From: JBGRQB01 sp041725875
GTDB lineage: Bacteria; Bacteroidota; Ignavibacteria; Ignavibacteriales; Melioribacteraceae
DNA length: 46,989 nt
Direction: 5' to 3'
Assembly (NCBI GenBank): GCA_041725875.1
Contig: JBGRQB010000012.1
Location: 1 to 46,989, forward strand
The notes under the pieces are model-generated. The model was not told where the DNA came from. It made no database searches and saw nothing but the letters and a program-made list of their open reading frames with translations. This document shows, in pieces, positions 16,717 through 25,975 of this stretch (positions are counted from its first letter, which is position 1; each line of letters begins with the position of its first letter). Position numbers and translations under genes: made by a program.

Positions 16717-19700
16717 TTATTCAGTGGTTAAAATTATTTCCTTTTTCTCGCCGAACCCGAGTTTTGCTTTAGCATTATCAAATGTGTAATAGATTACCGG
16801 AACGATAATCATTGAGAGCACCATCGAGCTTGTAAGTCCGCCAATAAGCGCCCAGGCAAGTCCGTTTTTCCATTCGGAACCGGCTCCCGAAGCAAGGGCA
16901 AGAGGAAGCAGTCCGATTATCATCGAGATATTGGTCATCAGGATAGGTCTAAATCTTAAACGAACTGCTTCCAGTAAAGCTTCCCCTGTTTCCTTGCCTC
17001 TCTTTTTGAGATAGTTTGTAAAATCAACAACAAGAATCGCATTTTTGGCAACCAATCCAATTAACATTATTATACCAACAATTGAGAACACACTTAAAGA
17101 TTGTCTCATAAGAGCAAGCATAAGAAGTGCGCCAATTATTGCCAGAGGGATAGAAAACAATACAACAAAAGGATATAAATACGAATCATACAAAGCTACC
17201 ATTACGAGGTAGACAAGAAATATTGAAAGGATCAAAGCAAAACCGAGTGTTCCAAATGCGTCAGATTGTCTTTCTGCTTCACCTTTAAATTCAATTGCAA
17301 TTCCTTTTGGAATACCGGTAATCTCAAGTTGCTTTTTTATGTCAGAAATTACTTCACCTGTGGTTCTTCCAATTATCCCCGATTGAATTTTAAGGGATGA
17401 CATTCGGTTTGTACGCTCAAGCTGTGTTGGTCCGCTTGCTTCAACAACATCGGCAAACTGACTCAGTTTTATCAATTCCTTTTTATCATTAAGAAAGAGA
17501 GTGTTGCTTATATCTTCTTTACTGTTTCTGTCAAACTCATCCAGTTTAATTGTAATGTCATATTCTTTATCATTATCTCTGAATTTATTTTTATCATTTC
17601 CGTTAAAAGCAATCTGAAGGTTTGATCCAACTTTGCTGATTGATAAACCAAGTTTTTTTAGTAAATCTCTGTTGATATCTATTTTATATTCAGGATTGCC
17701 GTCATCAACCGATGATTCAACTTCTACGGTTCCTTTTACATCTTCAACAATCTGTTTCAGTTTTTTTGAGTAATCGAGATTAGCCTGAAAATCGGGACCC
17801 GTAATTACTAACTGAACAGGTGAGTTTACCATTCCAAGAAGACTGATTGGTTTTGCTTTAAATTTTATCCCCTGAAATTTTTCTTCAAGTGCAAGTTTTA
17901 CCTCTCTTGAGAAAAAATCAGTGGAGATATTTCTTTCAGATTTGGAAACCAGTTTTACATTTATTTCTGCTTTGTAATTTGCAGTGGAACCGCCTGTGAG
18001 TCCGCCGCTGCTTTTTCCGACAGTAGTAAAGAAAGATTCAACTTGCGGATATTTTGCAATAAATTGTTCTACTTCTCTGGTAACAAGATTTAGTTGTTCA
18101 AGTCTGCTTTTCTTCGGAGCTTCCAGATGGAGAACAAATTCTCCCCTGTCACCTGCATCAACAAACTGAGAGCCAATTAAACCGGCCGGAATCAGCATTA
18201 CAGAACCGATTAACATTAAAATTGAAACAGCTAAAACAATTGTTTTGTTTTTCAGTGACCATTTTAATAAGACTATTACTTCGTCAATTATTTTGTTAAG
18301 AACATTTTCAAAAGGATAAATAATTTTTCCTGTAAAAGATTTTTTTGAAAGATTTTCTAATCTTGCAAAGCGGGAAGATATATATGGAACCAGAGTAAAT
18401 GATACAAACAAACTCATCATTGTTGAGGTAATAATTACAATAGAATATTGTTGTAATAAATCGGCAACCACGCCTGATGCCAGTGCAATCGGGAAAAACA
18501 CAACAATATCTACAAGTGTAATTGAAAGCGCTGTAAACCCTATTTCCATTCTGCCTGTGTAAGAAGCCTGAACTTTATCTTTTCCCATTTCAAGATGTCT
18601 GTGAATATTTTCAAGCACAACAATTGAATCATCCACAAGGATACCAATCACCAGAGAAAGTGCCAGCAGTGTCATCATATTAAGAGTATAGCCGAGCAGA
18701 CTCATTACAATAAAAGTTGAAATAATTGAAGTAGGTATAGAAACCATAACAATTAAAGAATTTCGTATTGTATGGAGGAATAAAAGCATCACAGCCGCAA
18801 CCAGAATTATTGCCAGCATTAAATCAAACATAACAGCATCGGCGGCTTCAAGTGTAAATACAGAAGTATCATTCGCTATTTTATAATTGAAATTTTTGTC
18901 GGCATATTTTTGTTTGAGTTCAATAAGTTTTTCTCTTACCAGCTTACTCACTTCAACACTGTTTGCGTCTGACTGCTTTGTTATATCGAGACCAATAGAG
19001 TTTACCCCGTTAGTTCTGTTAATTAATTTGGTTTCTTTATGTGTATCTGCAATTTCAGCAATATCTGACAACTTAATTGTTGTGCCGTCTTTCTCTTTTT
19101 TTACAACAAGGTCTTCAAGAATTTGCAGAGAACTTATTTTACCGGATAATCTTATGTTTGTCTGATTCTTTTCCGCTTTAATCTTCCCGGTAGGAAATTC
19201 CATATTTGCGTTGGCAACAGCTTCAACAATTTTACTAGGAACCAATTTATATTTTTCGAGCTGTGTTGTGTTGAGTCTGATTTGAATTTCTCTTTCTGTT
19301 CCTCCAACTATTTCAACCTCTGCAACGCCTGTTATTTGTGACATTTCAGGCTGGATGGTTCTTTCTACAAGATCGTAAAAATCTGTTCCTGAGAGATCGG
19401 AAAACAACCCGAGTTTTATAATCGGCAGATCATCAATGTTAAATTTATTAACCGTTGGAGTTTTACAATCCTCAGGTAATTCTGATAACATCTGATTTAT
19501 TTTTCGCTGGACATTTTCCAGACTCTCATCAATATCTGCGCTTTGCTGCATTTCAACCTGCACAATTGAAATTCCTTCGAGCGACTTGGAATTTATCTGA
19601 TTCACATTTTCAGTTAGAGCAATGTTATCTTCAATCTTTTTTGTAACTGAATTTTCCACCTCAGATGGCGATGCACCCGGATAAACAGTTGTTATGGAAA

Positions 19701-19833
19701 TATTTGGCGGATTTATATCTGGCAGTAATTCGTAATTGAGAGTTGTGTAACTGTAAAGTCCGAGCACAATAAGCGCTGAGAAAATCACTACAATTATTGT
19801 AGGGCGCTTTATGGATATCTGCGTCAAATTCAT
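16717..19833 (-). CDS. RND-family efflux pump inner-membrane transporter (HAE1/AcrB type)
   Basis: The 1038-residue protein begins MNLTQISIKRPTIIVVIFSA, the usual first helix. It shows the two large periplasmic domains, the TM4 proton-relay motif GILVDDSIVVLENI with paired Asp, and the matching TM10 Lys in GLVAKNAILVVDF. It uses the proton gradient to move drugs or other small molecules to the outer-membrane channel. AGGAG is six bases before the ATG. The adaptor gene ends nine bases upstream and the outer-membrane factor precedes that, forming a full tripartite operon. The substrate cannot be inferred; the family assignment is firm. Confidence 0.96.
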   Translation of the reverse strand: MNLTQISIKRPTIIVVIFSALIVLGLYSYTTLNYELLPDINPPNISITTVYPGASPSEVENSVTKKIEDNIALTENVNQINSKSLEGISIVQVEMQQSADIDESLENVQRKINQMLSELPEDCKTPTVNKFNIDDLPIIKLGLFSDLSGTDFYDLVERTIQPEMSQITGVAEVEIVGGTEREIQIRLNTTQLEKYKLVPSKIVEAVANANMEFPTGKIKAEKNQTNIRLSGKISSLQILEDLVVKKEKDGTTIKLSDIAEIADTHKETKLINRTNGVNSIGLDITKQSDANSVEVSKLVREKLIELKQKYADKNFNYKIANDTSVFTLEAADAVMFDLMLAIILVAAVMLLFLHTIRNSLIVMVSIPTSIISTFIVMSLLGYTLNMMTLLALSLVIGILVDDSIVVLENIHRHLEMGKDKVQASYTGRMEIGFTALSITLVDIVVFFPIALASGVVADLLQQYSIVIITSTMMSLFVSFTLVPYISSRFARLENLSKKSFTGKIIYPFENVLNKIIDEVIVLLKWSLKNKTIVLAVSILMLIGSVMLIPAGLIGSQFVDAGDRGEFVLHLEAPKKSRLEQLNLVTREVEQFIAKYPQVESFFTTVGKSSGGLTGGSTANYKAEINVKLVSKSERNISTDFFSREVKLALEEKFQGIKFKAKPISLLGMVNSPVQLVITGPDFQANLDYSKKLKQIVEDVKGTVEVESSVDDGNPEYKIDINRDLLKKLGLSISKVGSNLQIAFNGNDKNKFRDNDKEYDITIKLDEFDRNSKEDISNTLFLNDKKELIKLSQFADVVEASGPTQLERTNRMSSLKIQSGIIGRTTGEVISDIKKQLEITGIPKGIAIEFKGEAERQSDAFGTLGFALILSIFLVYLVMVALYDSYLYPFVVLFSIPLAIIGALLMLALMRQSLSVFSIVGIIMLIGLVAKNAILVVDFTNYLKKRGKETGEALLEAVRLRFRPILMTNISMIIGLLPLALASGAGSEWKNGLAWALIGGLTSSMVLSMIIVPVIYYTFDNAKAKLGFGEKKEIILTTE

Positions 19834-19842
19834 ATCAATCTC

Positions 19843-20904
19843 CTAATTCTTTTTAATAACTTTAATTCCGGAATTCTGTTTGATATTTATTTGTCCGCTC
19901 ACAACAACTTCCTCATCAGGAAGTAATCCTTCAAGCACTTCTATGTAATCATCAAAACTTTTTCCTGTTACAATTTTTCTTTTAACCGATTTCCCATTTC
20001 TGTTTATAAAAACTTCTGCATCTCTTGTACTTCCTAAAAGAGAGTTTTTATTTATTATTATTCCGTTTATCGGTTCAAAATTAAAACTTACATCTGCGTA
20101 GCAGCCTGCTTTTATTTTGCGTGAAGGATTATCGATTTCGATTTCAATAACAAATTTTTGCGAAGCATCTGCTTTTTCGGAAACAGCTTTAATTTTTCCC
20201 GGAACCATTTCAACAAGTTTTGATTCAGGAAAAACAGAAACAGATTCTACATTTTCAATCTCGTCAATCTCTTTTGCCGATAGTTTCACAAATATTTTCA
20301 ACTTTCGGTTATCGATCAGCTCACAAACTTGTGTGCCGGAACCAAGTGTCTGTCCTTCTTCAATAAAAACTGAATTAATATAACCGGTAAAAGGGGCCTT
20401 AATTTTTGAATCATTATATCGCTTTTGGGTACTGATATATTTTGCTTCTGCGTTTTTAAGATTTAACTTTGCCTCTTCATAATTTCTTTTAGAAACCGCA
20501 TTTGCTTTGTATAAAGTCTTAAACCTTTCTTCATCCAGCTTTGCCTTTTGAAAAGCTGCCTCTGCTGTGATAAAATCTGCTTTGAACATATCATCATCAA
20601 CCTTTACAAGAACAGAGTTTTTGGAAACATAATCGCCCGCGTTGATTTTTTTGTCAACTATTTTTCCTTGTGTGCCTGCTGTAACAATAAGCTCTTTTCC
20701 CGGCACAAGGTAACCTGTTGATTTAAATAGCGGAGTGAATTCTTTCATTTTAACAATTTCTGTTTCCACGGGAAATTCATCGGTAACCTGATTTGAAAGT
20801 TCTGCTTCACGTTCAATTGCTTTTTTATTTGATATTAAAATAAACCCGATTAAAAATAAACTGCCTGTTACGACTGCTATATATATAATATTTTTAAATT
20901 TCAT
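19843..20904 (-). CDS. RND efflux periplasmic adaptor (membrane fusion protein, HlyD/AcrA family)
   Basis: The 353-residue protein has one N-terminal membrane anchor (NIIYIAVVTGSLFLIGFILI) without a lipobox. A split biotinyl-lipoyl domain is formed by GTQGKIVDKKINAGDYV and KAPFTGYINSVFIEEGQTL, with a helical hairpin between (about residues 110-165). Beta-barrel and membrane-proximal domains follow (RKIKAGCYADVSF, then LLPDEEVVVSGQINI). It links the inner-membrane pump to the outer-membrane factor. Its start lies two bases after the stop of the upstream gene. Confidence 0.94.
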   Translation of the reverse strand: MKFKNIIYIAVVTGSLFLIGFILISNKKAIEREAELSNQVTDEFPVETEIVKMKEFTPLFKSTGYLVPGKELIVTAGTQGKIVDKKINAGDYVSKNSVLVKVDDDMFKADFITAEAAFQKAKLDEERFKTLYKANAVSKRNYEEAKLNLKNAEAKYISTQKRYNDSKIKAPFTGYINSVFIEEGQTLGSGTQVCELIDNRKLKIFVKLSAKEIDEIENVESVSVFPESKLVEMVPGKIKAVSEKADASQKFVIEIEIDNPSRKIKAGCYADVSFNFEPINGIIINKNSLLGSTRDAEVFINRNGKSVKRKIVTGKSFDDYIEVLEGLLPDEEVVVSGQINIKQNSGIKVIKKN

Positions 20905-20906
20905 AA

Positions 20907-22262
20907 TTAGTTTTCCTGACTGGTTAAAATGATGTTCAACAAACCTTTGGCTTTAAGAAGTGATAACTCTGCCAACTTTAACTGCAGCAATGATTGATTA
21001 AGTGAAGTTTTTGCTTCGCGCAAAGAAGCTTCGGCATTTAACAAATCTGTCATAGTTGTAATCCCTTCTTTATACTGCAGAAATTCCTGCGAATAAACTT
21101 TTTCTGCTAATCCGGCATTTTCTTTTTGAGTATTTACACTGAGGAGATTTTTTTGATATAATAAAGAGGCATTTTTCAAATCAGCTTTTACTTTATTGTT
21201 TGCCTGATTTAATTCTTCCTCTGCAATTTGCAATCTTAGCTTTGCCTGTTCAGATTTTGCACTTTTGTTAAAGCTGTCAAAAACCGGAACACTTAACTGA
21301 ATTCCTAAAGTCGTTGATCTGTTCCATTTGGTATCGTCTGAAAATGGAGTAAACTCATCCATACTTTTTTGGTAGTTAACTTTTGCATAAGCTGATAATG
21401 AAGGTAAATATCCTGCGTTGACAGAACTGATTTCAAGTTCTTTCAGTTCTTTCGATTTTTCAAGGAGTCGGATATCTGTTATTTTTTTACTTTCACCATT
21501 TGTTAATTCATTTGTAATGATAAATGAAGCTGCACTATTATTTTCAAGATTTAGTTCTTTTTCAACAGGAAAACCCATTAGTAATTTTAAATTATTCAGT
21601 GATTCAATTTTTCTTTTTTCAAGATCCAGTTTTTCTACAATAATATTAGAAAGAGATATTTTTGCTTTTTCATAATCACTCTGTTTGATAAAATCAGTTT
21701 CAAACTGTAATTTCGAGACTCTCACAACTTCATTAAGCTTTTCTATATTAGCACTCAAAACACTTTCTTGTTCATCCAGAATTCGAATTTGATAAAACTG
21801 TGCGCTTACATTGTAAATAACATCTTCTCTGGTTTTGATTTTATTAAGTCTGTAAAACTCTTTTGATGTTTCGGCACTTTTCAGTCCAACCCAAAACCCT
21901 CTGTCGTAAATCAACTGATTAACAGATATACCACCCACAGCCATGTTTTCCTTACCAAACTTTACAGCAATTGTTTCGCCCGGATTACCAAAAATTTCTC
22001 CCGGAATATATTGTTCAGCAATTTCGGGGTAGTGTTCCACTTTGGCAAAAGCAGAAATCTGTGGTAATCCGTTTGAACGAACCTCTCTTATTTTTTCATC
22101 TGAACTTTTAATCTCTAATAATGATCTTTTAATCATCACGGAATTTTTCAGAGCATAGTTCAAACATTCATTCAAGTTAAATTTAGTTTCATAATTTTGA
22201 GCACTTATCTGAGTACCCAAAAGCAAGAGTATGACCAGACTCTTCAGATAATTATTTTTCAT
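20907..22262 (-). CDS. TolC-family outer-membrane efflux channel
   Basis: The 451-residue protein has a signal peptide (LVILLLLGTQISA, then QNYETKF) and the two internally similar halves of an outer-membrane factor: FNLNECLNYALKNS near the start, long helices rich in Q, N and A, a strand segment TTLGIQLSVPVFDS, and the terminal helix EASLREAKTSLNQSLLQLKL. It forms the exit duct for the adaptor and pump encoded next. AGGAT precedes the ATG. This is the first gene of the operon, and its control region is the divergent gap 22263-22551. Confidence 0.93.
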   Translation of the reverse strand: MKNNYLKSLVILLLLGTQISAQNYETKFNLNECLNYALKNSVMIKRSLLEIKSSDEKIREVRSNGLPQISAFAKVEHYPEIAEQYIPGEIFGNPGETIAVKFGKENMAVGGISVNQLIYDRGFWVGLKSAETSKEFYRLNKIKTREDVIYNVSAQFYQIRILDEQESVLSANIEKLNEVVRVSKLQFETDFIKQSDYEKAKISLSNIIVEKLDLEKRKIESLNNLKLLMGFPVEKELNLENNSAASFIITNELTNGESKKITDIRLLEKSKELKELEISSVNAGYLPSLSAYAKVNYQKSMDEFTPFSDDTKWNRSTTLGIQLSVPVFDSFNKSAKSEQAKLRLQIAEEELNQANNKVKADLKNASLLYQKNLLSVNTQKENAGLAEKVYSQEFLQYKEGITTMTDLLNAEASLREAKTSLNQSLLQLKLAELSLLKAKGLLNIILTSQEN

Positions 22263-22551
22263 ATCTATCCTGTTTTTTGAAAAACGATGCCCAAACTTCT
22301 GTAACAGTTGAATAAATATCGACTTTGCCGTAAAGACCAGTTCTTAATATGAAAATTCAGGAGTGCGCCAGAGGAAAACTTAGTGTAACCAGTTGTTTTA
22401 TAATAAGTTAGGAAATTTCAATAATTATCTTCTTCCCGACCGGGAGCTACACAAATCTAATTACCGAAGAGTTTATTTTGACAAAATATGCCCGAATTGT
22501 TCAACAATAAATATATTATCCGATAATTAACAACAACAAACTGAGGTAAAT
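22263..22551. other. Divergent intergenic region between the efflux operon and a small-protein gene
   Basis: The 289 bases contain start signals for both directions. I see a short perfect palindrome, TCCCG-AC-CGGGA (22434-22445), that stands out in AT-rich sequence and could be an operator. No gene, RNA or terminator is evident, and there is no linked TetR- or MarR-type repressor gene for the pump. Confidence 0.35.
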
Positions 22552-22794
22552 ATGTCACCAACGGAAAGTATTTCAAACGCAAATGGAAGTCGCGAATTTT
22601 ACCAGCAGCGCAGCGAACGAATGAAAGCCGAAGAAGAACGACTTGCCGAAGCTAAAAAGGCTGATGCGGCCAAAGAGAAAGAAGCTGAAAAAGCAAAAAG
22701 AGAAGAGAAAAAAGAGGAAGACCCGCCTGTAAAAGTTTCAATCAGTAAAGAAGCGCGGGAACTTGCTGCATTTCATAAATTAGGAAATTCATAA
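22552..22794 (+). CDS. Small, highly charged helical protein of unknown function
   Basis: The 80-residue product is made almost entirely of Glu, Lys and Ala between residues 17 and 55 and should form one long helix. The C-terminal VKVSISKEARELAAF resembles short segments found at the ends of some small flagellar/motility-associated proteins such as FlgM-like ones, but the match is too weak for a name. AGGTAA stands just before the ATG and a terminator hairpin overlaps the stop codon, so it forms a single-gene unit. The protein has no signal peptide and is presumably cytoplasmic. Confidence 0.7.
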   Translation: MSPTESISNANGSREFYQQRSERMKAEEERLAEAKKADAAKEKEAEKAKREEKKEEDPPVKVSISKEARELAAFHKLGNS

Positions 22795-22820
22795 ACCCGG
22801 ATTACCGGGTTTATTTTATT
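22793..22820 (+). terminator. Intrinsic terminator of the small-protein gene
   Basis: AAACCCGG (22793-22800) and CCGGGTTT (22805-22812) pair around ATTA and are followed by ATTTTATTTA. The first arm begins within the stop codon of the plus-strand gene. It may also help end the convergent VOC gene, though the opposite strand lacks a clean T-run. Confidence 0.75.
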
Positions 22821-23272
22821 TAGACTTCCCATTTCTGGATTTCAAGAATATTTCCTTCCGGATCGGTAACATATTGAAAAATTAATTTTCCAACATTTTC
22901 AATTTCTTTAACTATCAATTCACCCACTGGTTTACCGCCGTGATGAATAATCTCTTTTACTTTGAGTTCTACATTATCAACAGCAAATGCAAGATGTGCA
23001 AAACCGGGAGAGCTGATTTTTAGTCTGTTTTCCTTATCAATGCTGTTATATTGAAACATTTCCAGTGTAGGGCCGTTTGCTCCGTATCCGGGCAATCTGA
23101 GGTGTATACCTGCAATTTTGGCATTTTCAACACCCGTTGCTTTTTCTATCCATTCACCTGATAAATCACGTTCCGGAGGAACCGCAATGCAATCAAGTAC
23201 TTCGGTGTAAAAATACACTAGTTTCTTCCAGTCTTTAGCCACAAGGTTCGTATGTACATATTTTATCGACAT
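22820..23272 (-). CDS. VOC (glyoxalase/dioxygenase fold) family protein
   Basis: The 150-residue protein has the paired beta-alpha-beta-beta-beta units of the vicinal oxygen chelate fold. Candidate metal ligands are His7 (YVHTNLVA), the Glu of PTLEMFQY, the His of GFAHLAFAVDN and the Glu of GNILEIQKW, the usual four positions, so it probably binds a divalent metal. Family members include glyoxalase I, methylmalonyl-CoA epimerase, resistance proteins and dioxygenases; which applies is not clear. AGGAAA precedes the ATG by five bases. It stands alone between two plus-strand genes. Confidence 0.87.
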   Translation of the reverse strand: MSIKYVHTNLVAKDWKKLVYFYTEVLDCIAVPPERDLSGEWIEKATGVENAKIAGIHLRLPGYGANGPTLEMFQYNSIDKENRLKISSPGFAHLAFAVDNVELKVKEIIHHGGKPVGELIVKEIENVGKLIFQYVTDPEGNILEIQKWEV

Positions 23273-23403
23273 TACAATTTCCTAACCTGAATTATTGATA
23301 TTTATAATTTACAATAAACAAATATTTATATAAATTTACACCTTAAACTTAATCGAGGCAATTAAGTTTTCAGGACAAAACATTACTTTTTATTGAGGGG
23401 AAA

Positions 23404-25800
23404 ATGAAAAAAATCATTCTGTTTTTTTCTATTTGCATTTTCATTCAAATTTCTATTGCGCAAACTCCGACAAAATCGGTTGAGATTTGCAGAATTACAC
23501 AAAAGCCTGTTATTGACGGAACAATCTCACCTGGTGAATGGGATGATTTATCTTTGCTTGATAATTTTATTCAATTTGCACCTTATAATGGTAATCCCGA
23601 AACAGAAAAATCTATTGCTCGTATCGGATACGACAACGAAGCATTATATATTCTTACTTATTTTTTCGATTCAAAACCGGAAGATATCACAAAAATTTTC
23701 TCATCAAGAGATGCAATAAAAAAGGGAGAAAATGATTTACTATATGTTGTTATCAGTCCTTACCAAGACAACAATTACGCATTTAATTTTATTTTAACAT
23801 CAACCGGAACGCAGCAGGATGAAAAATGTTTGCTAACCGGCAGTGATGCCGCCTGGAATGCTGTCTGGGAAAGTAAAACATCAATAACAGATAAAGGCTG
23901 GCTCACTGAAATTAAAATTCCCTTTTCTGCTTTGAGATTTCCGGCAAAGGAGATTCAGGACTGGAAATTTAATATCTGGCGAAGACAAAACAGACTTGAT
24001 GAATGGACTTGCTGGAGTTTTGCAGATAATGCAATTGGGGCTTTTTATAGTCACAACGGATTATTAAAGGGCTTTAAGAATCTTGAACCGCCGTTCCGTT
24101 TATCATTTACACCTTATGTTTCCACATATTTGGAAAAAAGCGCAAACGGAAATAAGTCTACATCATTTAATGCCGGAATGGATATAAAATATGGAATTAA
24201 TGAAAGCTATACACTGGATGCAATCTTAATTCCCGATTTTGGTCAGGTGCAATCGGATGAAGAAGTTTTAAACCTCACCCCGTACGAAATAAAATATGAT
24301 GAAAATCGTCAATTCTTTACCGAAGGGGTTGAGCTATTTAATAAAGGAAATATTTTTTATTCCAGACGAATAGGAAATACTCCTGTTGGATTTTCAAGTG
24401 TGAAAAATCAGCTTGGAGAAAATGAAGTAATTGATGATAATCCAAACACAACAAAACTGCTGAATGCAATAAAGATTTCAGGTAAAAACAGCAGCGGACT
24501 CGCAATAGGTGTGTTAAATGCAATGACTTCATCATCAGAAGCAGAAATAAAAGACAATGTTACAGGTGAAACAAGAGAAATTGAAACGCAAAGCTTTACA
24601 AATTACAATATGCTTGTGCTGGAAAAACAGCTTTCGCCTAATTCGTTTCTGGCTTTTGCAAACACAAATGTTAAAAGAAAAGATTTTGTTGCAAATGTTT
24701 TTGCCACAGATTTCAAAATTGCAGATGATAAAAATGTTTACGCAATAACTGGTCGCGGAGCAATAAGTTATAAAGATGACAACAATAAGGATAAAACAGG
24801 ATTTTCCGCCAAAATAGATGCAGGAAAAAAAGGCGGACAATTTCAGTATCAATATTCACTGGAAGTTATAAGTGACAAATATGATCCTAATGATATGGGA
24901 TATTTATGGCGTGGTAATGAGGTAATTAATGAACTTAATTTTAACTATAATTTTTATCGTCCGTTTAGTGCATTTTTGAATATGTATAATAGTCTCACAT
25001 TTACATATAAAAGAAACTATTCTCCTGATATGTTTACTTCTTTCAACATCAGATTAAGTACATTTGCAATAACAAAAAATAAACTTTTCTTTCATTATTA
25101 TCTCGACTTATCCCCTTCTGAGGAGCACGATTTATATGATTTGCGCTTGCCGGGAAGAGAGCTTGTAAAAGGAAAAAATTACAGCACGGGAATATATGCT
25201 TACACCGATTCAAGAAAACCTTTAATGTTTACATTTAATCTTCATACAAAGCAATCGTTTGATTTTGATCCCAAGTATGAATATTACAGATTTTCCGTGG
25301 AACCGACTTTCAAATTCAGCGGCAGATCAGAGTTTTCATTTGCGACTGAATATCAGCATAAAACCGGTTACTTAGGAACTGTTGGTTTGTCTGGAAATAA
25401 TCTTTTTGTGGGAGACAGAAATGTTAATACAATTATTAACTCTTTGAAAATGAAATACAAGTTTAACAATGACATCTCATTGTATTTAAAAATAAGACAT
25501 TATTGGTCTGAAGTAGAATACCAGAAATTCTATCTCCTGACCTCTGACGGATATACGACCAATACAAATTATACTGGTAATCATGATGTTAACTACAATA
25601 ATTTTACTGTCGATTTTAAGTTCAGATGGAATTTTATGCCGGGAAGTGAAATTTCTGTAGTATGGAAAAATACAATTGCAGGAAGAAACAACAATCTTGA
25701 GCATGGTTACTTTAGAAATCTTTCAGATATACTTGAAGCGGATCAGGCAAACAGTGTTTCTGTAAAAATGTTTTATTACTTAGATTATTTAAAGTTATAG
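23404..25800 (+). CDS. Exported protein with CBM9-like domain and DUF5916 C-terminal barrel
   Basis: The 798-residue protein has a signal peptide (ILFFSICIFIQISIAQ). Residues about 30-220 match the carbohydrate-binding module family 9-like fold (KPVIDGTISPGEWDDL, LYILTYFFDS, WLTEIKIPFSALRF), and the remainder is the DUF5916 region with many aromatic beta-strands, presumably an outer-membrane barrel (YEIKYDENRQFFTEGVELF is a typical conserved stretch). Such proteins are widespread in the Bacteroidota/FCB group and have no settled activity; glycan handling at the cell surface is a reasonable guess from CBM9. GAGGGG lies four bases before the ATG. Confidence 0.85.
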   Translation: MKKIILFFSICIFIQISIAQTPTKSVEICRITQKPVIDGTISPGEWDDLSLLDNFIQFAPYNGNPETEKSIARIGYDNEALYILTYFFDSKPEDITKIFSSRDAIKKGENDLLYVVISPYQDNNYAFNFILTSTGTQQDEKCLLTGSDAAWNAVWESKTSITDKGWLTEIKIPFSALRFPAKEIQDWKFNIWRRQNRLDEWTCWSFADNAIGAFYSHNGLLKGFKNLEPPFRLSFTPYVSTYLEKSANGNKSTSFNAGMDIKYGINESYTLDAILIPDFGQVQSDEEVLNLTPYEIKYDENRQFFTEGVELFNKGNIFYSRRIGNTPVGFSSVKNQLGENEVIDDNPNTTKLLNAIKISGKNSSGLAIGVLNAMTSSSEAEIKDNVTGETREIETQSFTNYNMLVLEKQLSPNSFLAFANTNVKRKDFVANVFATDFKIADDKNVYAITGRGAISYKDDNNKDKTGFSAKIDAGKKGGQFQYQYSLEVISDKYDPNDMGYLWRGNEVINELNFNYNFYRPFSAFLNMYNSLTFTYKRNYSPDMFTSFNIRLSTFAITKNKLFFHYYLDLSPSEEHDLYDLRLPGRELVKGKNYSTGIYAYTDSRKPLMFTFNLHTKQSFDFDPKYEYYRFSVEPTFKFSGRSEFSFATEYQHKTGYLGTVGLSGNNLFVGDRNVNTIINSLKMKYKFNNDISLYLKIRHYWSEVEYQKFYLLTSDGYTTNTNYTGNHDVNYNNFTVDFKFRWNFMPGSEISVVWKNTIAGRNNNLEHGYFRNLSDILEADQANSVSVKMFYYLDYLKL

Positions 25801-25941
25801 ATAAAATCTATATTAAAAATTATTATCAATACATAATTTTAGAATGTGATTAGTTGGATAGAATTTTTCTAATGTTTAGGCCAGACTTGACGTATAAGAA
25901 ATGATTTGTCAGGAAAAATTACACGATATAAATTTAGTTTC

Positions 25942-25975
25942 AAAAAAAGCCACCTGAAAAGGTGGCTTTTTTTTA
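25942..25975 (-). terminator. Bidirectional intrinsic terminator between the DUF5916 and susD genes
   Basis: AAAAAGCCACC and GGTGGCTTTTT flank the six-base loop TGAAAA (25955-25960); A and T runs extend on both sides, giving a good terminator on either strand. It abuts the stop codon of the minus-strand susD-like gene at 25976. Confidence 0.9.

Noticed and set aside
23456..23719. An 87-codon plus-strand frame inside the DUF5916 gene
   Set aside because: It is an alternative frame of a strong gene, with no independent start signal.
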